Positions 18,263-27,993 of a DNA stretch of 64,000 nucleotides are shown here, piece by piece. The stretch is from Epilithonimonas lactis. GTDB taxonomy: Bacteria; Bacteroidota; Bacteroidia; Flavobacteriales; Weeksellaceae. Location of the stretch: assembly GCF_900110605.1 (NCBI RefSeq), contig NZ_FOFI01000001.1, positions 434,001-498,000 of the forward strand, written 5' to 3'. Numbering within the stretch: position 1 is the first letter of the stretch; the number at the start of each line of letters is the position of its first letter. Position numbers and translations under genes: made by a program. The notes under the pieces are model-generated. The model made no database searches. It was not told the DNA's origin and saw only the letters and a program-made list of their open reading frames with translations.

Positions 18263-18463
18263 GGATGCAATTGAAATTCATAAACCATATTGGCATATAT
18301 AAATGTAGAATTAGCTAAAAAAGACAATGTAATATGAGTGAAAATCTATTTTTTCCTTAGTATTTTCTCTATGAAAACTAATATGCCTATATGGTTAAAA
18401 TATTAAGTAAGATCATATTTAAATATTTTTAAATAGAAATTTCTAAAAATCAACACATTCCAT

Positions 18464-18493
18464 TTGCTATTTCAAAAATATTTTATACTTTTG
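18464..18493 (+). promoter_or_regulatory. rplK operon promoter
   Basis: TTG at 18464-18466, exactly 19 bp, TActTTTG at 18486-18493, about 99 bp before rplK. It gives the ribosomal protein genes their own promoter after separation from nusG. Confidence 0.8.
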
Positions 18494-18591
18494 CAATCCG
18501 AAATATAGGTCTTCTTTTATGCGAAGTGACTTATGTTGAATAATTAATGCTTCCACATTCAATTATTTATTAATCAAATCAAAACATTAAA

Positions 18592-19035
18592 ATGGCTAAA
18601 AAAGTCTTTAAAATGGTAAAACTTCAGGTGAAAGGTGGCGCTGCCAATCCTTCTCCACCAGTAGGTCCAGCATTGGGTTCTGCAGGTGTGAACATCATGG
18701 AGTTTTGTAAACAATTCAACGGTAGAACTCAGGATAAACCTGGTCAAGTTCTTCCGGTAGTTATCACGGTGTATGAAGACAAGTCTTTTGAATTCATCAT
18801 CAAAACACCTCCAGTTGCGATCCAATTATTGGAAGCTGCAAAATTGAAAGGTGGTTCTGGAGAACCTAACAGAAACAAAGTAGGTGCTGTATCTTGGGCT
18901 CAGGTTCAGAAGATTGCAGAGGACAAAATGGGAGATCTTAACTGTTTCTCTGTAGATCCTGCAATTTCTATGGTAGCTGGTACTGCTAGATCTATGGGAT
19001 TGAGAGTAACAGGAACTAAACCAACTAACGCTTAA
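18592..19035 (+). CDS. rplK: 50S ribosomal protein L11
   Basis: 147 residues, full length, with the N-terminal proline-rich factor-binding domain ([20 protein letters not shown]) and the C-terminal RNA-binding domain. It forms the GTPase-associated centre with 23S rRNA and L10/L12. It is the first gene of rplKAJL here. Confidence 0.97.
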   Translation: MAKKVFKMVKLQVKGGAANPSPPVGPALGSAGVNIMEFCKQFNGRTQDKPGQVLPVVITVYEDKSFEFIIKTPPVAIQLLEAAKLKGGSGEPNRNKVGAVSWAQVQKIAEDKMGDLNCFSVDPAISMVAGTARSMGLRVTGTKPTNA

Positions 19036-19046
19036 AACTTAAAGAA

Positions 19047-19739
19047 ATGGCAAAATTGACAAAAAAGCAAAAAGAAGCTTTAAGCAAAGTGGAAAAGAAT
19101 AAAATTTACAATCTTGACGAAGCATCTGCTTTGGTGAAAGAAGTAAATTTTGCAAAATTTGACGCATCTGTAGATATCGCTGTTAGATTGGGTGTAGATC
19201 CAAGAAAAGCAAACCAAATGGTAAGAGGTGTTGTATCTCTTCCTCACGGTACTGGTAAAGATATCAAAGTTTTGGCTTTGGTAACTCCGGACAAAGAAGC
19301 AGAAGCAAAAGAAGCTGGTGCAGACTATGTAGGTCTTGACGAGTATTTGACTAAGATCAAAAACGGTTGGACAGATGTTGACGTTATCGTGACTATGCCT
19401 GCAGTTATGGGTAAACTAGGACCTTTGGGTAGAGTTTTAGGACCAAGAGGTCTTATGCCAAACCCTAAGTCTGGTACTGTAACTATGGACATCGGAAAAG
19501 CTGTAGCTGAGGTGAAAGCTGGTAAGATCGACTTCAAAGTAGATAAATATGGTATTATCCACGCAGGTATTGGTAAAGTATCTTTCGATGCTGCTAAACT
19601 TAAAGAAAATGCTGCTGAGTTGATCTCAACATTGATTAAGTTAAAACCAACTGCTGCAAAAGGAACTTATGTAAAAAGCATCTATTTGTCTTCTACAATG
19701 AGTCCTGGAATTGCAATTGATACTAAATCTGTTAACTAA
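19047..19739 (+). CDS. rplA: 50S ribosomal protein L1
   Basis: 230 residues, typical length. [15 protein letters not shown] (near residue 132) is the family signature. It forms the mobile L1 stalk at the E site, and in other bacteria it also represses its own mRNA. It lies 11 bp after rplK. Confidence 0.97.
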   Translation: MAKLTKKQKEALSKVEKNKIYNLDEASALVKEVNFAKFDASVDIAVRLGVDPRKANQMVRGVVSLPHGTGKDIKVLALVTPDKEAEAKEAGADYVGLDEYLTKIKNGWTDVDVIVTMPAVMGKLGPLGRVLGPRGLMPNPKSGTVTMDIGKAVAEVKAGKIDFKVDKYGIIHAGIGKVSFDAAKLKENAAELISTLIKLKPTAAKGTYVKSIYLSSTMSPGIAIDTKSVN

Positions 19740-19756
19740 TTATAATCCTTAAGACA

Positions 19757-20350
19757 ATGACAAAAGACCAAAAAGTTGTAGCAATACAAGAGATCAAAGA
19801 CTTGCTTCAGGATGCAAAAGTAGTTTATGTAGCAGATCTTGAAGGATTGAACGCTTCTAAATCATCTGATTTCAGAAGACAAGCTTTCAAACAAAATATC
19901 AAAGTAAAAGTTGTGAAGAACACATTGCTTCAAAAAGCAATGGAACAGATCGAAGGTGTAGATTACGCTGAGATGTTCGAAACTTTCAAAGGAAACTCTG
20001 CATTGATGATTGCTGAAACGGCTAACGCGCCAGCAAAATTGATCAAAGATTTCAGAAAGAAAGAAGAGAAACCAGCTCTTAAATCTGCTTTCGTTCAAGA
20101 AACTTTCTATGTTGGTGATGAGAACCTAGACGCTCTAGTAAGCATCAAGTCTAGAGAAGAAATGATCGGTGAGATCATCGGATTGCTTCAGTCTCCAATC
20201 CAAAGAGTTGTTTCTGCTCTTCAAAACAAATCTGAAGCTGGAGAAGCAAGCGCTGAAGAAGCGGCTCCTGCAGTAGAAGAAACGCCTGCTGAGGCAGCTC
20301 CAGAAGCTCCAACTGCAGAAAGCACTGAGGAAACTCCAGCTGCTGAATAA
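19757..20350 (+). CDS. rplJ: 50S ribosomal protein L10 with acidic C-terminal tail
   Basis: 197 residues. The L10 body covers residues 1-165 (KVVYVADLEGLNASKSSDFR). A tail of roughly 35 residues rich in Ala, Glu and Pro follows, which most L10 proteins lack. L10 is the base on which L7/L12 dimers assemble. The start at 19757 lies 17 bp after rplA. Confidence 0.95.
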   Translation: MTKDQKVVAIQEIKDLLQDAKVVYVADLEGLNASKSSDFRRQAFKQNIKVKVVKNTLLQKAMEQIEGVDYAEMFETFKGNSALMIAETANAPAKLIKDFRKKEEKPALKSAFVQETFYVGDENLDALVSIKSREEMIGEIIGLLQSPIQRVVSALQNKSEAGEASAEEAAPAVEETPAEAAPEAPTAESTEETPAAE

Positions 20351-20398
20351 TTAGAACTCAAAAAAATCAATCAATAATCAACAAAAAACATTACAACA

Positions 20399-20764
20399 AT
20401 GTCAGATTTAAAAAATTTAGCTGAAACGCTAGTAAACTTAACAGTAAAAGACGTAAACGAATTAGCTACTATCCTTAAGGATGAGTACGGAATTGAGCCA
20501 GCTGCTGCTGCAGTAGTAGTTGCTGCAGGTGGTGGAGAAGCTGCTGAAGAGAAAACAGAATTCGACGTGATCCTTAAAGCTGCTGGTGCTTCTAAATTAG
20601 CAGTTGTTAAATTGGTAAAAGATTTAACTGGTGCAGGTCTTAAAGAAGCTAAAGATATGGTAGATGGTGCTCCTGCTGCAATCAAGCAAGGTGTATCTAA
20701 AGACGAAGCTGAAGCTCTTAAGAAACAACTTGAAGAAGCTGGTGCTGAAGTAGAATTGAAATAA
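20399..20764 (+). CDS. rplL: 50S ribosomal protein L7/L12
   Basis: 121 residues: N-terminal dimerisation helices, Ala/Gly hinge ([17 protein letters not shown]) and C-terminal domain ([33 protein letters not shown]) that recruits translation factors. A strong terminator follows instead of rpoB. Confidence 0.97.
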   Translation: MSDLKNLAETLVNLTVKDVNELATILKDEYGIEPAAAAVVVAAGGGEAAEEKTEFDVILKAAGASKLAVVKLVKDLTGAGLKEAKDMVDGAPAAIKQGVSKDEAEALKKQLEEAGAEVELK

Positions 20765-20787
20765 TTCTGGTTTACATCCAAATATAG

Positions 20788-20819
20788 ACGCCCAAACTTA
20801 GGTTTGGGCGTTTTTTTTT
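20788..20819 (+). terminator. Terminator after rplL
   Basis: acgcccaaac/gtttgggcgt, a 10-bp stem with TTAG loop followed by nine T. It ends the rplKAJL transcript and isolates it from the inserted cassettes. Confidence 0.9.
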
Positions 20820-21232
20820 GTCTATTGATTAGACGTAAACATAAAGTTAAATAAGATGGTTCTGTGGGTTTGAATCAAGTTATAAACTACTTTTCTGTTT
20901 ATATTATGGTTGAATCACTTTTTTAAATAACTAAGAATCAAAGTCTAAAAAGATTCAAATTTTATTTTCTAGCCACTTTATCTGTGAATGCCGTTTGGGT
21001 ACGCTTTTACGAACAATTTTAATGTAATTGATTGAATATAAGTAGTTAATTATTTTAATGATTCTTTATGAAGCATTATTGTAATGAATTTGGGCTTTCA
21101 TTTAGAATATTATTTCATAATTTATTTATTGTTTCATTTTTGATAAAAATAAATTATTATTATTATTATTTTATCTTTAGTTAATTTTAATTGTAAAGTG
21201 TTATTAATCAGATAATTAGGAGTTTTTTTTCT
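20820..21232. other. Gene-free AT-rich spacer
   Basis: About 410 bp of very AT-rich sequence between rplL and the first cassette. I see no gene, tRNA or clear repeat. It probably includes DNA brought in with the cassettes. Confidence 0.5.
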
Positions 21233-21262
21233 TTGTTTGTGTTGTTATAAATCGTATTTTTG
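21233..21262 (+). promoter_or_regulatory. Promoter of cassette 1
   Basis: TTG at 21233-21235, 19 bp, TAttTTTG at 21255-21262, 20 bp before the ATG at 21282. An upstream in-frame start at 21237 lies inside this promoter and is therefore excluded. Confidence 0.8.
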
Positions 21263-21281
21263 CAGCAATAAAAAACAGGTG

Positions 21282-21935
21282 ATGATTAGGTCGTTATTTC
21301 CTAACTCTTTTTACAAGCTGAATAAGAATCTATCCAACAAGGGAAGATTTACTCTCGCTGTCCTCTTCAGCGTCTTTTCTGCTTTCACTTCTCCGAATCA
21401 AGTTATGCAGTCTTACAGTCAACAATCAGTGATTGTAGTCGATAGTAATACTGAGACCAGTAATTCTAGCCACAATTTCTGTAAGCAAATTTTCAGTAAA
21501 GATCTTGAGGCTGCAAGGTCATCAATGTCTTATAAACGCATTAGGAAAAATGCCGTATTGAATAGTGTGCAATCGATTGAGCTGGAGGCTGGGGCTGCAC
21601 GAATCAATTTGGATGAAGAAATAGCGAGTCTGGAGAATATTACCAATATCATAATTTCGCAGACATCAAAGGTCAATAATTTTGTTGAGCAAATCTTCAA
21701 ACGATCGCCGGCCACCAACCATTATTTCTTAATTAATTACATCGCTACCAAAGATTGCATCAACAATGCGAATGTCAATTTTAAATTCCAAAAGACAGCC
21801 TACCTCCAAAAGGATTTTGTAGTAAAATGTGCTCTCAATGACCTGCATTGCAAACTGTTTGTTTTCTATAACAGCAGGGCTCAGGATAATTGTTTTTCAA
21901 AGGTTTTTTCTGTAAGACCGCCTCCTGTGGTTTAG
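21282..21935 (+). CDS. RPPP-tail leader protein, copy 1 (unrecognised family)
   Basis: 217 residues. The first gene of cassette 1. A hydrophobic segment (FTLAVLFSVFSAFT, near residues 23-36) fits an uncleaved or unusual signal. VIVVDSNTE follows near residue 50, in the place where the paralogues have VVITVVGDA and AVIYISSGI. The middle shows no recognised domain. The C-terminus is CFSKVFSVRPPPVV, and the FSVRPPP core recurs at the ends of the proteins at 27255 and 52624. The function is not known to me. The N-terminal export signal, divergent middle and fixed RPPP end suggest a translation-arrest monitor or a C-terminal recognition tag. The promoter lies directly upstream, and no promoter is visible before the next gene. 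Confidence 0.75.
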   Translation: MIRSLFPNSFYKLNKNLSNKGRFTLAVLFSVFSAFTSPNQVMQSYSQQSVIVVDSNTETSNSSHNFCKQIFSKDLEAARSSMSYKRIRKNAVLNSVQSIELEAGAARINLDEEIASLENITNIIISQTSKVNNFVEQIFKRSPATNHYFLINYIATKDCINNANVNFKFQKTAYLQKDFVVKCALNDLHCKLFVFYNSRAQDNCFSKVFSVRPPPVV

Positions 21936-21981
21936 TTCTTTTTAATATCCCAAAATTTATCAATCACGTTTTGCATCGGCA

Positions 21982-22004
21982 TTAGCACCATTTGGGTGTT
22001 AATA
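21982..22004 (+). promoter_or_regulatory. Hairpin between leader gene and large gene, cassette 1
   Basis: attagcacc (21982-21990) pairs with ggtgttaat (21996-22004), nine pairs with one G-T and a 5-nt loop. It has no T run, so it is not a simple terminator. It lies 46 bp after the leader stop codon. Confidence 0.5.
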
Positions 22005-22145
22005 GGATTGCTATGTCCTTAACTGAGAAGGATGGATGATCCTCATTTCGATGATCGCCTTTGTCATGATAAAATTTTACTTGGGATTTCAAGCGTTTTT
22101 CACCCTATGATGGAAAACATTTTAAAACTATCAAGAATCTAAATA

Positions 22146-25100
22146 ATGAAATTAAATAAACTTTTTTATTTTGTTGCTTTCCTGTTTTTTCTAAATAGCA
22201 AAGCGCAAAATTGTAATGCACTGTATATTTTGAATGCTCAAAATGGCAATGTTTACGATATTTCGGCACTCAATGGCGTTTTGCCAACTGCTGTGACTAC
22301 GCTGTCTTCATCCGCAAGAAGCAATCTGGCAGTGGGTGCTGATCCAACCAATATTTCTCAAACTGTCTTTACCTCTTCGAACACGGCTGCCAATTCCCCT
22401 GTTTACAAAGACAATGCAAGTATCGCAACCACTATTCCTGTCACTTTAGGTGGTTTGACTGCTAATCCAGTTTCGGGAACGACCTTAGGATATGTATACG
22501 GTGTTTCTGCCAACAAGAGACTTATTCAGGCAAGTCCATCGCCTGCATTTGATCTTGGTTTGATTTCCGGCGATGCTGCCTGGACATCGGGATCTGTTTC
22601 CAGCGATGCTTTTTTCGACTCTGTCGGAAGATTGAATGTTGTGGTAACTTCTGGAGCTTCAAGGTATGTTTATAGAGTAGATATTTCAACACTTTCGGCC
22701 GTCCAGGTCATTCGGTTGAGTGGAAGTTTGCCTACCAACTTTCAGGGATTGTCATTTTTCAATGGAAATATTTACGCCGTCGAAGGATTTGTAACCAATA
22801 TACTTTTAGTGAGTACGTTCAGTGCTAGGGTCTACGAGATCAATCCAAATACGGGAGTGAGTTCGGTAAAGACATCATATAATTTAAACACCCTCTTAGG
22901 TCCATTTACCAATGCAGATGATCTTGATCTGGCTTCATGTCAGTTTTTTACGCCAACCGCAGCGCCAAGTTGTAATGAATTGTTCGGTTTGACAGCATCC
23001 AACGGAACCACGTACAGAATCGATTTGACTACGTTGGCCACTACTTCGGTAGCAACTGGAACGCCAAGTAATACGGGAAATCTTGCCTACGGACCTTCTC
23101 CCAACAATTTGACCCAAAACCAATTTGTGGCTTCTCCGAATGCTGCCTCTGGTAATATTTACCGCGGAGTGGCAACGACTGCAACGACTTCAATGACAAG
23201 TACGGGAAGAACTTGGGGATCACCAATCGGTTTAGGAACCGATCCAGCCACGGGTTATGTGTATGGTATTAATAATAAAACCTTAACAAGATGGCTTGGG
23301 CAGACAGGAAGTGCAAGCGATAATGCAACCACACTAGGCACCATTACAGGTGATACGAATTGGACGAATGGAACCAGCCTGAATGACATTGCTGTAGACA
23401 ATTTTGGTAATCTGTATGTGATAACATCAGTCACAAATAGCAATATATGGTTGTATAGAGTCAATCCGACGACAAGGGTCGCGACGCCGGTAGCGCAGCT
23501 GAACGGGACTGTCCCAAATTTAAGTTCTTCTAATGGGAATGGTTTGGCTTATTTGGGAGAATATTTTTATTACAGTAGGATCAACGGAAACGGAACAAGT
23601 ATTTGGCGTCTGAATGCGATGACCGGACTTTCCGAATCCGTTGGTACTGTCTCTGGAACAAGTGGAAATCCGAGAGATTTTGGAGATCTCGCATCATGCG
23701 CAACGGTGATCAATGTACCGTCAGCTTTCAGTTTTGATTGTGGTGCAAATGGCGGTGGATTGCAAGGGCCAGCTTTAACTGCTAATGGTACAACTCAGAA
23801 TGCTGTTTTACGGGTGCCGATTTCTGGTGCTGTCAATGGTCTTGCAGAATTTACATTGACAGGAGCAGGGATTACCACATCGCCTTCACCGTATGTTGCT
23901 TTTGTTGCTCAGAACGCCACTTTTGTTGATATTCCATTCACCTATGATGGCAGTGGCGCCAACGGAAATCGTATGGTAACGGTATCTTCACCAAGAGCTA
24001 CTTCTGGCAGTACTTGTTCGCTTTCTGTGCTGATGGATGTAGATTCTGATGGCGACGGCATACTGGATTCTCAGGATCTGGATGACGATAATGATGGCAT
24101 CTTGGATACGGTGGAAAATCTTTGCGAAACAGAAGGGACACCTATTTATAATAATACTTTCGGGACAGGAACGGCAACTGCTACCGATGCCAACGTCGTA
24201 GGACATACCTTCGCCGCTGTAAATCCCAATGATGGATCTTATACGGTTTCAAGGTCATTATCTCAAACGATCTACTATACTCAGACCAATCAAAATGGGA
24301 ACAAAGATGCCGGTAATTTTAGCATTACCAATGGTAGCACAGATGGTAGATTTTTGATCATCAATGTGGCTGCAAATTATGCCAATAAGACTTTGTACAG
24401 AGTTAATGGAATATCTGTCACGCAAGGTAAAAAATACAGATTCAGACTTGATATGGCCGGATTGGCTGAAGGTGCCGCTCAAATTCCTAATTTAAGGATC
24501 GCGGTGAAGGACACCTCTGGGAACATACTGGCTTTTACAGATTCGAATAACATCGGGATGGCAAATGATGACATCTGGAGAAGATTTACAATGGATTTTA
24601 TTGCCGGAACTTCTACTGTCAATTTGGAAATCATCAATCTGCAACCACTTGGGAATGCAGGTAATGATGTTGGAATCGATAATTTCGTTTTGGTCCCTTT
24701 GAATATTTGTGATGCGGATGGTGACGGGATTGAAAACGCCTTAGATCTGGACTCTGACAATGACGGATGCTTTGATTCAATAGAAGGTGATGAGAATGTA
24801 AATTCATCTCATCTCAATACAGATGGAAGTATCAATTATGCCGCGAATGGTGGCCTGGGTTCAGCGGTTACGAATAACGGAGTTCCAAATATTGTGAATT
24901 CTGGTGCTTTCGATATCGGAAATGATGTAGGGCAAGGAATAGGCATTTCTCAGGACATTAGTAAAAGTGATTGCCTCGACTCAGACTTTGATGGGATTCC
25001 AAATTATATAGATCTGGACGATGACAATGATGGCATCCTGGACACGACAGAAGGTTGCTCACCAACAGTGACCATGGGATCGATTGGAGATAATGCTAAG

Positions 25101-26393
25101 ATTGCAACTCTAAAAAGTACAGGTTCTGCTGTATTTACATTAGTTCCGCCCGCTGCAACATTGCCTTTGGGTGGTGTAAAGGTGACCTACAACTCAGGTG
25201 GGAATGGCTGGGGATATTTCACACCTGGCGTTGCAACATCCACGATCACAGTCAACGGAACACAATCTGCTCCTTTTCCTACAACATATCTTGATGTCAT
25301 TGCTTATGGAAATACTGTAGCAGGTATTGCAAGAAATGTTACCGTAGATTTTGGAACATCGGCAAATTCTATCAGTACTGCAAATAATGATTATCAATAC
25401 ATTATCGGGATTGCAGGATTAGGAAATGAAGGCGCGATAGTCACCAATACTTTTAGTGTTCCATTGACGGTCCTAGGTAACGCGGATGTTTTCAATACGG
25501 GTGTGTATTCACTTTTGGATGGCGTACCATCTACCACACCAGGTCAAATGGGAACTGTGGTGAGAACAAACAATAATACCACGCAAGGTTACACTTTTTA
25601 CTCCATTCCAAAATCGGTGGCATCATTCACCATGAATCTCACAGGAGGAGATGATCCACACGGTTTTATTTTTGGCGTTTACAACATCAATTGTGATGCA
25701 AATGCTGACGGAGATTCCTTACCAAACTATCTTGATGTGGATAGTGATAACGATGGTTGTCCAGATGCAATTGAAGGCAGTGAAACCATACGCTTCGATC
25801 AAGTTCATTCATTGACATTACCATCTGATGATGCGAATTATCCAAATAGAGGACAGATCAAAGTCATTTATGATGGTTTGACCAAAGGTGCTCCATCTCA
25901 GGTCATCAGTACGTCAGCCTTATCTTATGGTGTTCCTCAATTGGTCAATAACGCCGGAGCAAATCTGAATGCAAGTACCAATGCCTCCAATTTGGCAGGT
26001 TTAGCAGACAATTCGGACGGTACCTCGGAAGTTGGGCAGGGAATAGGTACATCTCAAAATACACTTATCAAAGATATCGAGTGTGACAGATGCTTCCGTC
26101 CTGCTGCATCTCCAGGTGTGGGTGGCGAACCTACCATTCAAGGTTTTACTGCATTAGGAAGAGCAGGAGGTGATGCTGCAGAATGGCCTGGCAAGATCAA
26201 AGGTGCTTATACGGCTTTGGATGCCAGGACCAAAGGTTTTGTGATCAATAGGCTACCGACATCAGCTTTAGGTTCTGTCGTGGGCGTTGTTGGTATGATG
26301 GTCTATGATACCACCGAAAACTGCCTCAAGGTCTATGACGGAACTGCATGGTCCTGTTTCTCAAAACAAACATGTGATAATTTTAATCAATAA
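22146..26393 (+). CDS. Large secreted multidomain protein with TSP3-type repeats, cassette 1
   Basis: 1415 residues. Signal peptide (1-20, ending SKAQ), then two related modules of about 250 residues, starting NCNALYILNAQNGNVYDIS and CNELFGLTASNGTTYRID, with short repeated blocks suggesting propeller-like folds. Four Asp-rich Ca-binding stretches of thrombospondin type 3 kind lie near residues 631-660, 856-885, 946-972 and 1185-1214 (for example [19 protein letters not shown]). A jelly-roll-like module lies between the first two. The last 100 residues (GFTALGRAG, TKGFVINR, GMMVYDTTENCLKVYDGTAW) are shared with the large proteins of the other cassettes. No standard T9SS sorting domain is seen. 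It is probably a surface or matrix adhesin; exact role unknown. Confidence 0.85.
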   Translation: MKLNKLFYFVAFLFFLNSKAQNCNALYILNAQNGNVYDISALNGVLPTAVTTLSSSARSNLAVGADPTNISQTVFTSSNTAANSPVYKDNASIATTIPVTLGGLTANPVSGTTLGYVYGVSANKRLIQASPSPAFDLGLISGDAAWTSGSVSSDAFFDSVGRLNVVVTSGASRYVYRVDISTLSAVQVIRLSGSLPTNFQGLSFFNGNIYAVEGFVTNILLVSTFSARVYEINPNTGVSSVKTSYNLNTLLGPFTNADDLDLASCQFFTPTAAPSCNELFGLTASNGTTYRIDLTTLATTSVATGTPSNTGNLAYGPSPNNLTQNQFVASPNAASGNIYRGVATTATTSMTSTGRTWGSPIGLGTDPATGYVYGINNKTLTRWLGQTGSASDNATTLGTITGDTNWTNGTSLNDIAVDNFGNLYVITSVTNSNIWLYRVNPTTRVATPVAQLNGTVPNLSSSNGNGLAYLGEYFYYSRINGNGTSIWRLNAMTGLSESVGTVSGTSGNPRDFGDLASCATVINVPSAFSFDCGANGGGLQGPALTANGTTQNAVLRVPISGAVNGLAEFTLTGAGITTSPSPYVAFVAQNATFVDIPFTYDGSGANGNRMVTVSSPRATSGSTCSLSVLMDVDSDGDGILDSQDLDDDNDGILDTVENLCETEGTPIYNNTFGTGTATATDANVVGHTFAAVNPNDGSYTVSRSLSQTIYYTQTNQNGNKDAGNFSITNGSTDGRFLIINVAANYANKTLYRVNGISVTQGKKYRFRLDMAGLAEGAAQIPNLRIAVKDTSGNILAFTDSNNIGMANDDIWRRFTMDFIAGTSTVNLEIINLQPLGNAGNDVGIDNFVLVPLNICDADGDGIENALDLDSDNDGCFDSIEGDENVNSSHLNTDGSINYAANGGLGSAVTNNGVPNIVNSGAFDIGNDVGQGIGISQDISKSDCLDSDFDGIPNYIDLDDDNDGILDTTEGCSPTVTMGSIGDNAKIATLKSTGSAVFTLVPPAATLPLGGVKVTYNSGGNGWGYFTPGVATSTITVNGTQSAPFPTTYLDVIAYGNTVAGIARNVTVDFGTSANSISTANNDYQYIIGIAGLGNEGAIVTNTFSVPLTVLGNADVFNTGVYSLLDGVPSTTPGQMGTVVRTNNNTTQGYTFYSIPKSVASFTMNLTGGDDPHGFIFGVYNINCDANADGDSLPNYLDVDSDNDGCPDAIEGSETIRFDQVHSLTLPSDDANYPNRGQIKVIYDGLTKGAPSQVISTSALSYGVPQLVNNAGANLNASTNASNLAGLADNSDGTSEVGQGIGTSQNTLIKDIECDRCFRPAASPGVGGEPTIQGFTALGRAGGDAAEWPGKIKGAYTALDARTKGFVINRLPTSALGSVVGVVGMMVYDTTENCLKVYDGTAWSCFSKQTCDNFNQ

Positions 26394-26403
26394 AACAAAA
26401 CAG

Positions 26404-26970
26404 ATGAAAAGAGCTATAAAAATATTATCAATATTAATATCGGGGATCTTCTTTGGTCAAGTGACTATTGGGAAAACCGTTCCTTCCAATCAATCTGCGA
26501 ACGCAACCGTATCCATTGAGTTTGGTAATGAGACAGGAGGGACAAAAGGAGTGGTTCTACCTTGGGTGACGTCTGCAACAGATGTTACAACGCCAGTTCC
26601 TGGAACTTTGATTTTTGATAGTGCCGATCAGAAGGTGAAGTATGGAACTGCAATTACAGCCAATGCAACCACGATCACAGGTTGGACGGATTTATCCTCC
26701 GGAGCTTATTCGCCAATCGTAGCAAATATTCCCGATAACAATCTAGAGAACACAACTGCGAAAGCCTTGATTGGTGGTGATCCTTCCACAGATGGAACCT
26801 CCGGGATCCTGGTCTTGGGAGATACGGACAAGGCGATGATCTTACCAAGAGTCAATGCCTACACCGATATTGTAAATCCAAGTGCGGGGATGTTGGTCTA
26901 TGTCACAGGAACTACGCCACATCAATTAGCGTTTTTCAATGGCAGAGAATGGTCATTCTGGACGAAATAG
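26404..26970 (+). CDS. Secreted VTIGKT / NGxxWSFW protein, cassette 1
   Basis: 188 residues from the ATG at 26404, 10 bp after the large gene; an open frame reaching back to 26305 would overlap it and adds unlike sequence. Signal peptide MKRAIKILSILISGIFFG, then VTIGKTVPSN. Two related modules follow, one with VPGTLIFDSADQKVKY and one with SAGMLVYVTGTTPHQLAFF ending NGREWSFWTK. The second module resembles the C-terminus of the large protein, so the two may assemble together. It is very close to the protein at 30403. No known enzyme domain. Confidence 0.8.
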   Translation: MKRAIKILSILISGIFFGQVTIGKTVPSNQSANATVSIEFGNETGGTKGVVLPWVTSATDVTTPVPGTLIFDSADQKVKYGTAITANATTITGWTDLSSGAYSPIVANIPDNNLENTTAKALIGGDPSTDGTSGILVLGDTDKAMILPRVNAYTDIVNPSAGMLVYVTGTTPHQLAFFNGREWSFWTK

Positions 26971-27144
26971 CGGATGTCAAATAGACAAAGAATTGTTAGA
27001 TCACATTAAAAAAAACGGTAAATAATACATAAATGTTTCTTTTGGAAGCATAAAAATCGATTTTTTAGAAATGGAACGACCATTTATCAAAAGGCTGATA
27101 AAATACTTAAGTAACTGAAATAAATTAATTTACGTAAATGTAAA

Positions 27145-27175
27145 AACTCCCCAACTCAAGTTCGGGAGTTTTTTT
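27145..27175 (+). terminator. Terminator of cassette 1
   Basis: aactccc/gggagtt stem (27145-27170) followed by a T run. The 26971-27144 stretch before it is AT-rich with nothing recognised. Confidence 0.75.
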
Positions 27176-27242
27176 GTGTTAAGTTTGCGTAATATGAATT
27201 AACAATTGTTAATTTTCAGTAGCGTTTACGGGCTATTTTTAT

Positions 27243-27250
27243 TAAATTTG
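27243..27250 (+). promoter_or_regulatory. -7 element of cassette 2, close to start codon
   Basis: TAaaTTTG at 27243-27250 is a good -7 element, but no TTG lies at the usual distance. It ends only 4 bp before the ATG at 27255, so the mRNA would be leaderless or the true start is further in. Confidence 0.55.
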
Positions 27251-27254
27251 CGCC

Positions 27255-27914
27255 ATGAATAAAGACTTCTTGTCTTTTAATGCACAGAATGGTATTGGGA
27301 CTAATTTGCTATATAGGTTTCAACTATTCTTCGTATTTTTTTCTGTCTGTTTCCTAAATGCTATTTCCGCTCAAGATGTCCAGTCGCAAGACCTTGCGAA
27401 ATCTGACGTTGTTATCACAGTGGTTGGTGACGCTTTCATCTACTCTAAAGATGAGTCTTTTAATGCGCAGGTCTCGCACAATAAAGATCTGAAACAAAAT
27501 TCCAAGGTCGAGCTAAGTGAGGATAACGTCTTAAAAATTAGAGGTAAAGCCTTGCCAAAGGCAGATAAAGTTGCTAATTCTACCAGGAAAAAACCTGAAA
27601 ACGTTGTTGTCGCTTCGAGCAAAAGTAAACGATGCAAGTCCAAGGAGTTTTCTAAAAAATATGTCGCTGAACAGATAAAAGGTCTGGATGATGATGGTCA
27701 GTTCATGGTCAATTCCAGGTCTGGAGCTCAATCCTTTATTTCGCCAGGTACCGATTCTCCTTCATTTGCAAATTCTGCTGTCTTTCTAGAGCGACTCGTG
27801 AGTGATTCTTTGATGTATTCCTACTACGTCAATCACTTTTATAAGAACAGCAATGCGAAAACACGGATTTTCAGCAATGACTTTTCTGTAAGGCCACCGC
27901 CAGCTTTGATTTAA
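27255..27914 (+). CDS. RPPP-tail leader protein, copy 2 (unrecognised family)
   Basis: 219 residues from ATG 27255. A clear signal peptide (LLYRFQLFFVFFSVCFLNAISAQ, cleavage near residue 40) sits after an extra N-terminal stretch of about 17 residues. VVITVVGDAFIYSKDESF follows near residue 52. The middle is Lys/Ser-rich and unrecognised. The C-terminus is IFSNDFSVRPPPALI. Length and layout match copies 1 and 3 although the middle does not. Because the -7 element ends just before this ATG, an in-frame TTG at the L of NLLYRF is another possible start and would begin the signal peptide directly. Confidence 0.75.
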   Translation: MNKDFLSFNAQNGIGTNLLYRFQLFFVFFSVCFLNAISAQDVQSQDLAKSDVVITVVGDAFIYSKDESFNAQVSHNKDLKQNSKVELSEDNVLKIRGKALPKADKVANSTRKKPENVVVASSKSKRCKSKEFSKKYVAEQIKGLDDDGQFMVNSRSGAQSFISPGTDSPSFANSAVFLERLVSDSLMYSYYVNHFYKNSNAKTRIFSNDFSVRPPPALI

Positions 27915-27939
27915 TTTTCCACTTTTCGACTCAGTACTT

Positions 27940-27963
27940 ACTATGAATTTTTCAGTTCATAGT
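27940..27963 (+). promoter_or_regulatory. Hairpin between leader gene and large gene, cassette 2
   Basis: actatgaa (27940-27947) pairs perfectly with ttcatagt (27956-27963) around an 8-nt loop, in the 79-bp gap before the next start. ccac (27919-27922) could compete by pairing with gtgg (27962-27965). Confidence 0.5.
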
Positions 27964-27993
27964 GGTCAATTATTTTATCAATAATAATTTTCT

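Noticed and set aside
21237-21281. Longer N-terminus of the first RPPP protein
   Set aside because: The upstream in-frame start lies inside the TTG-N19-TAttTTTG promoter.
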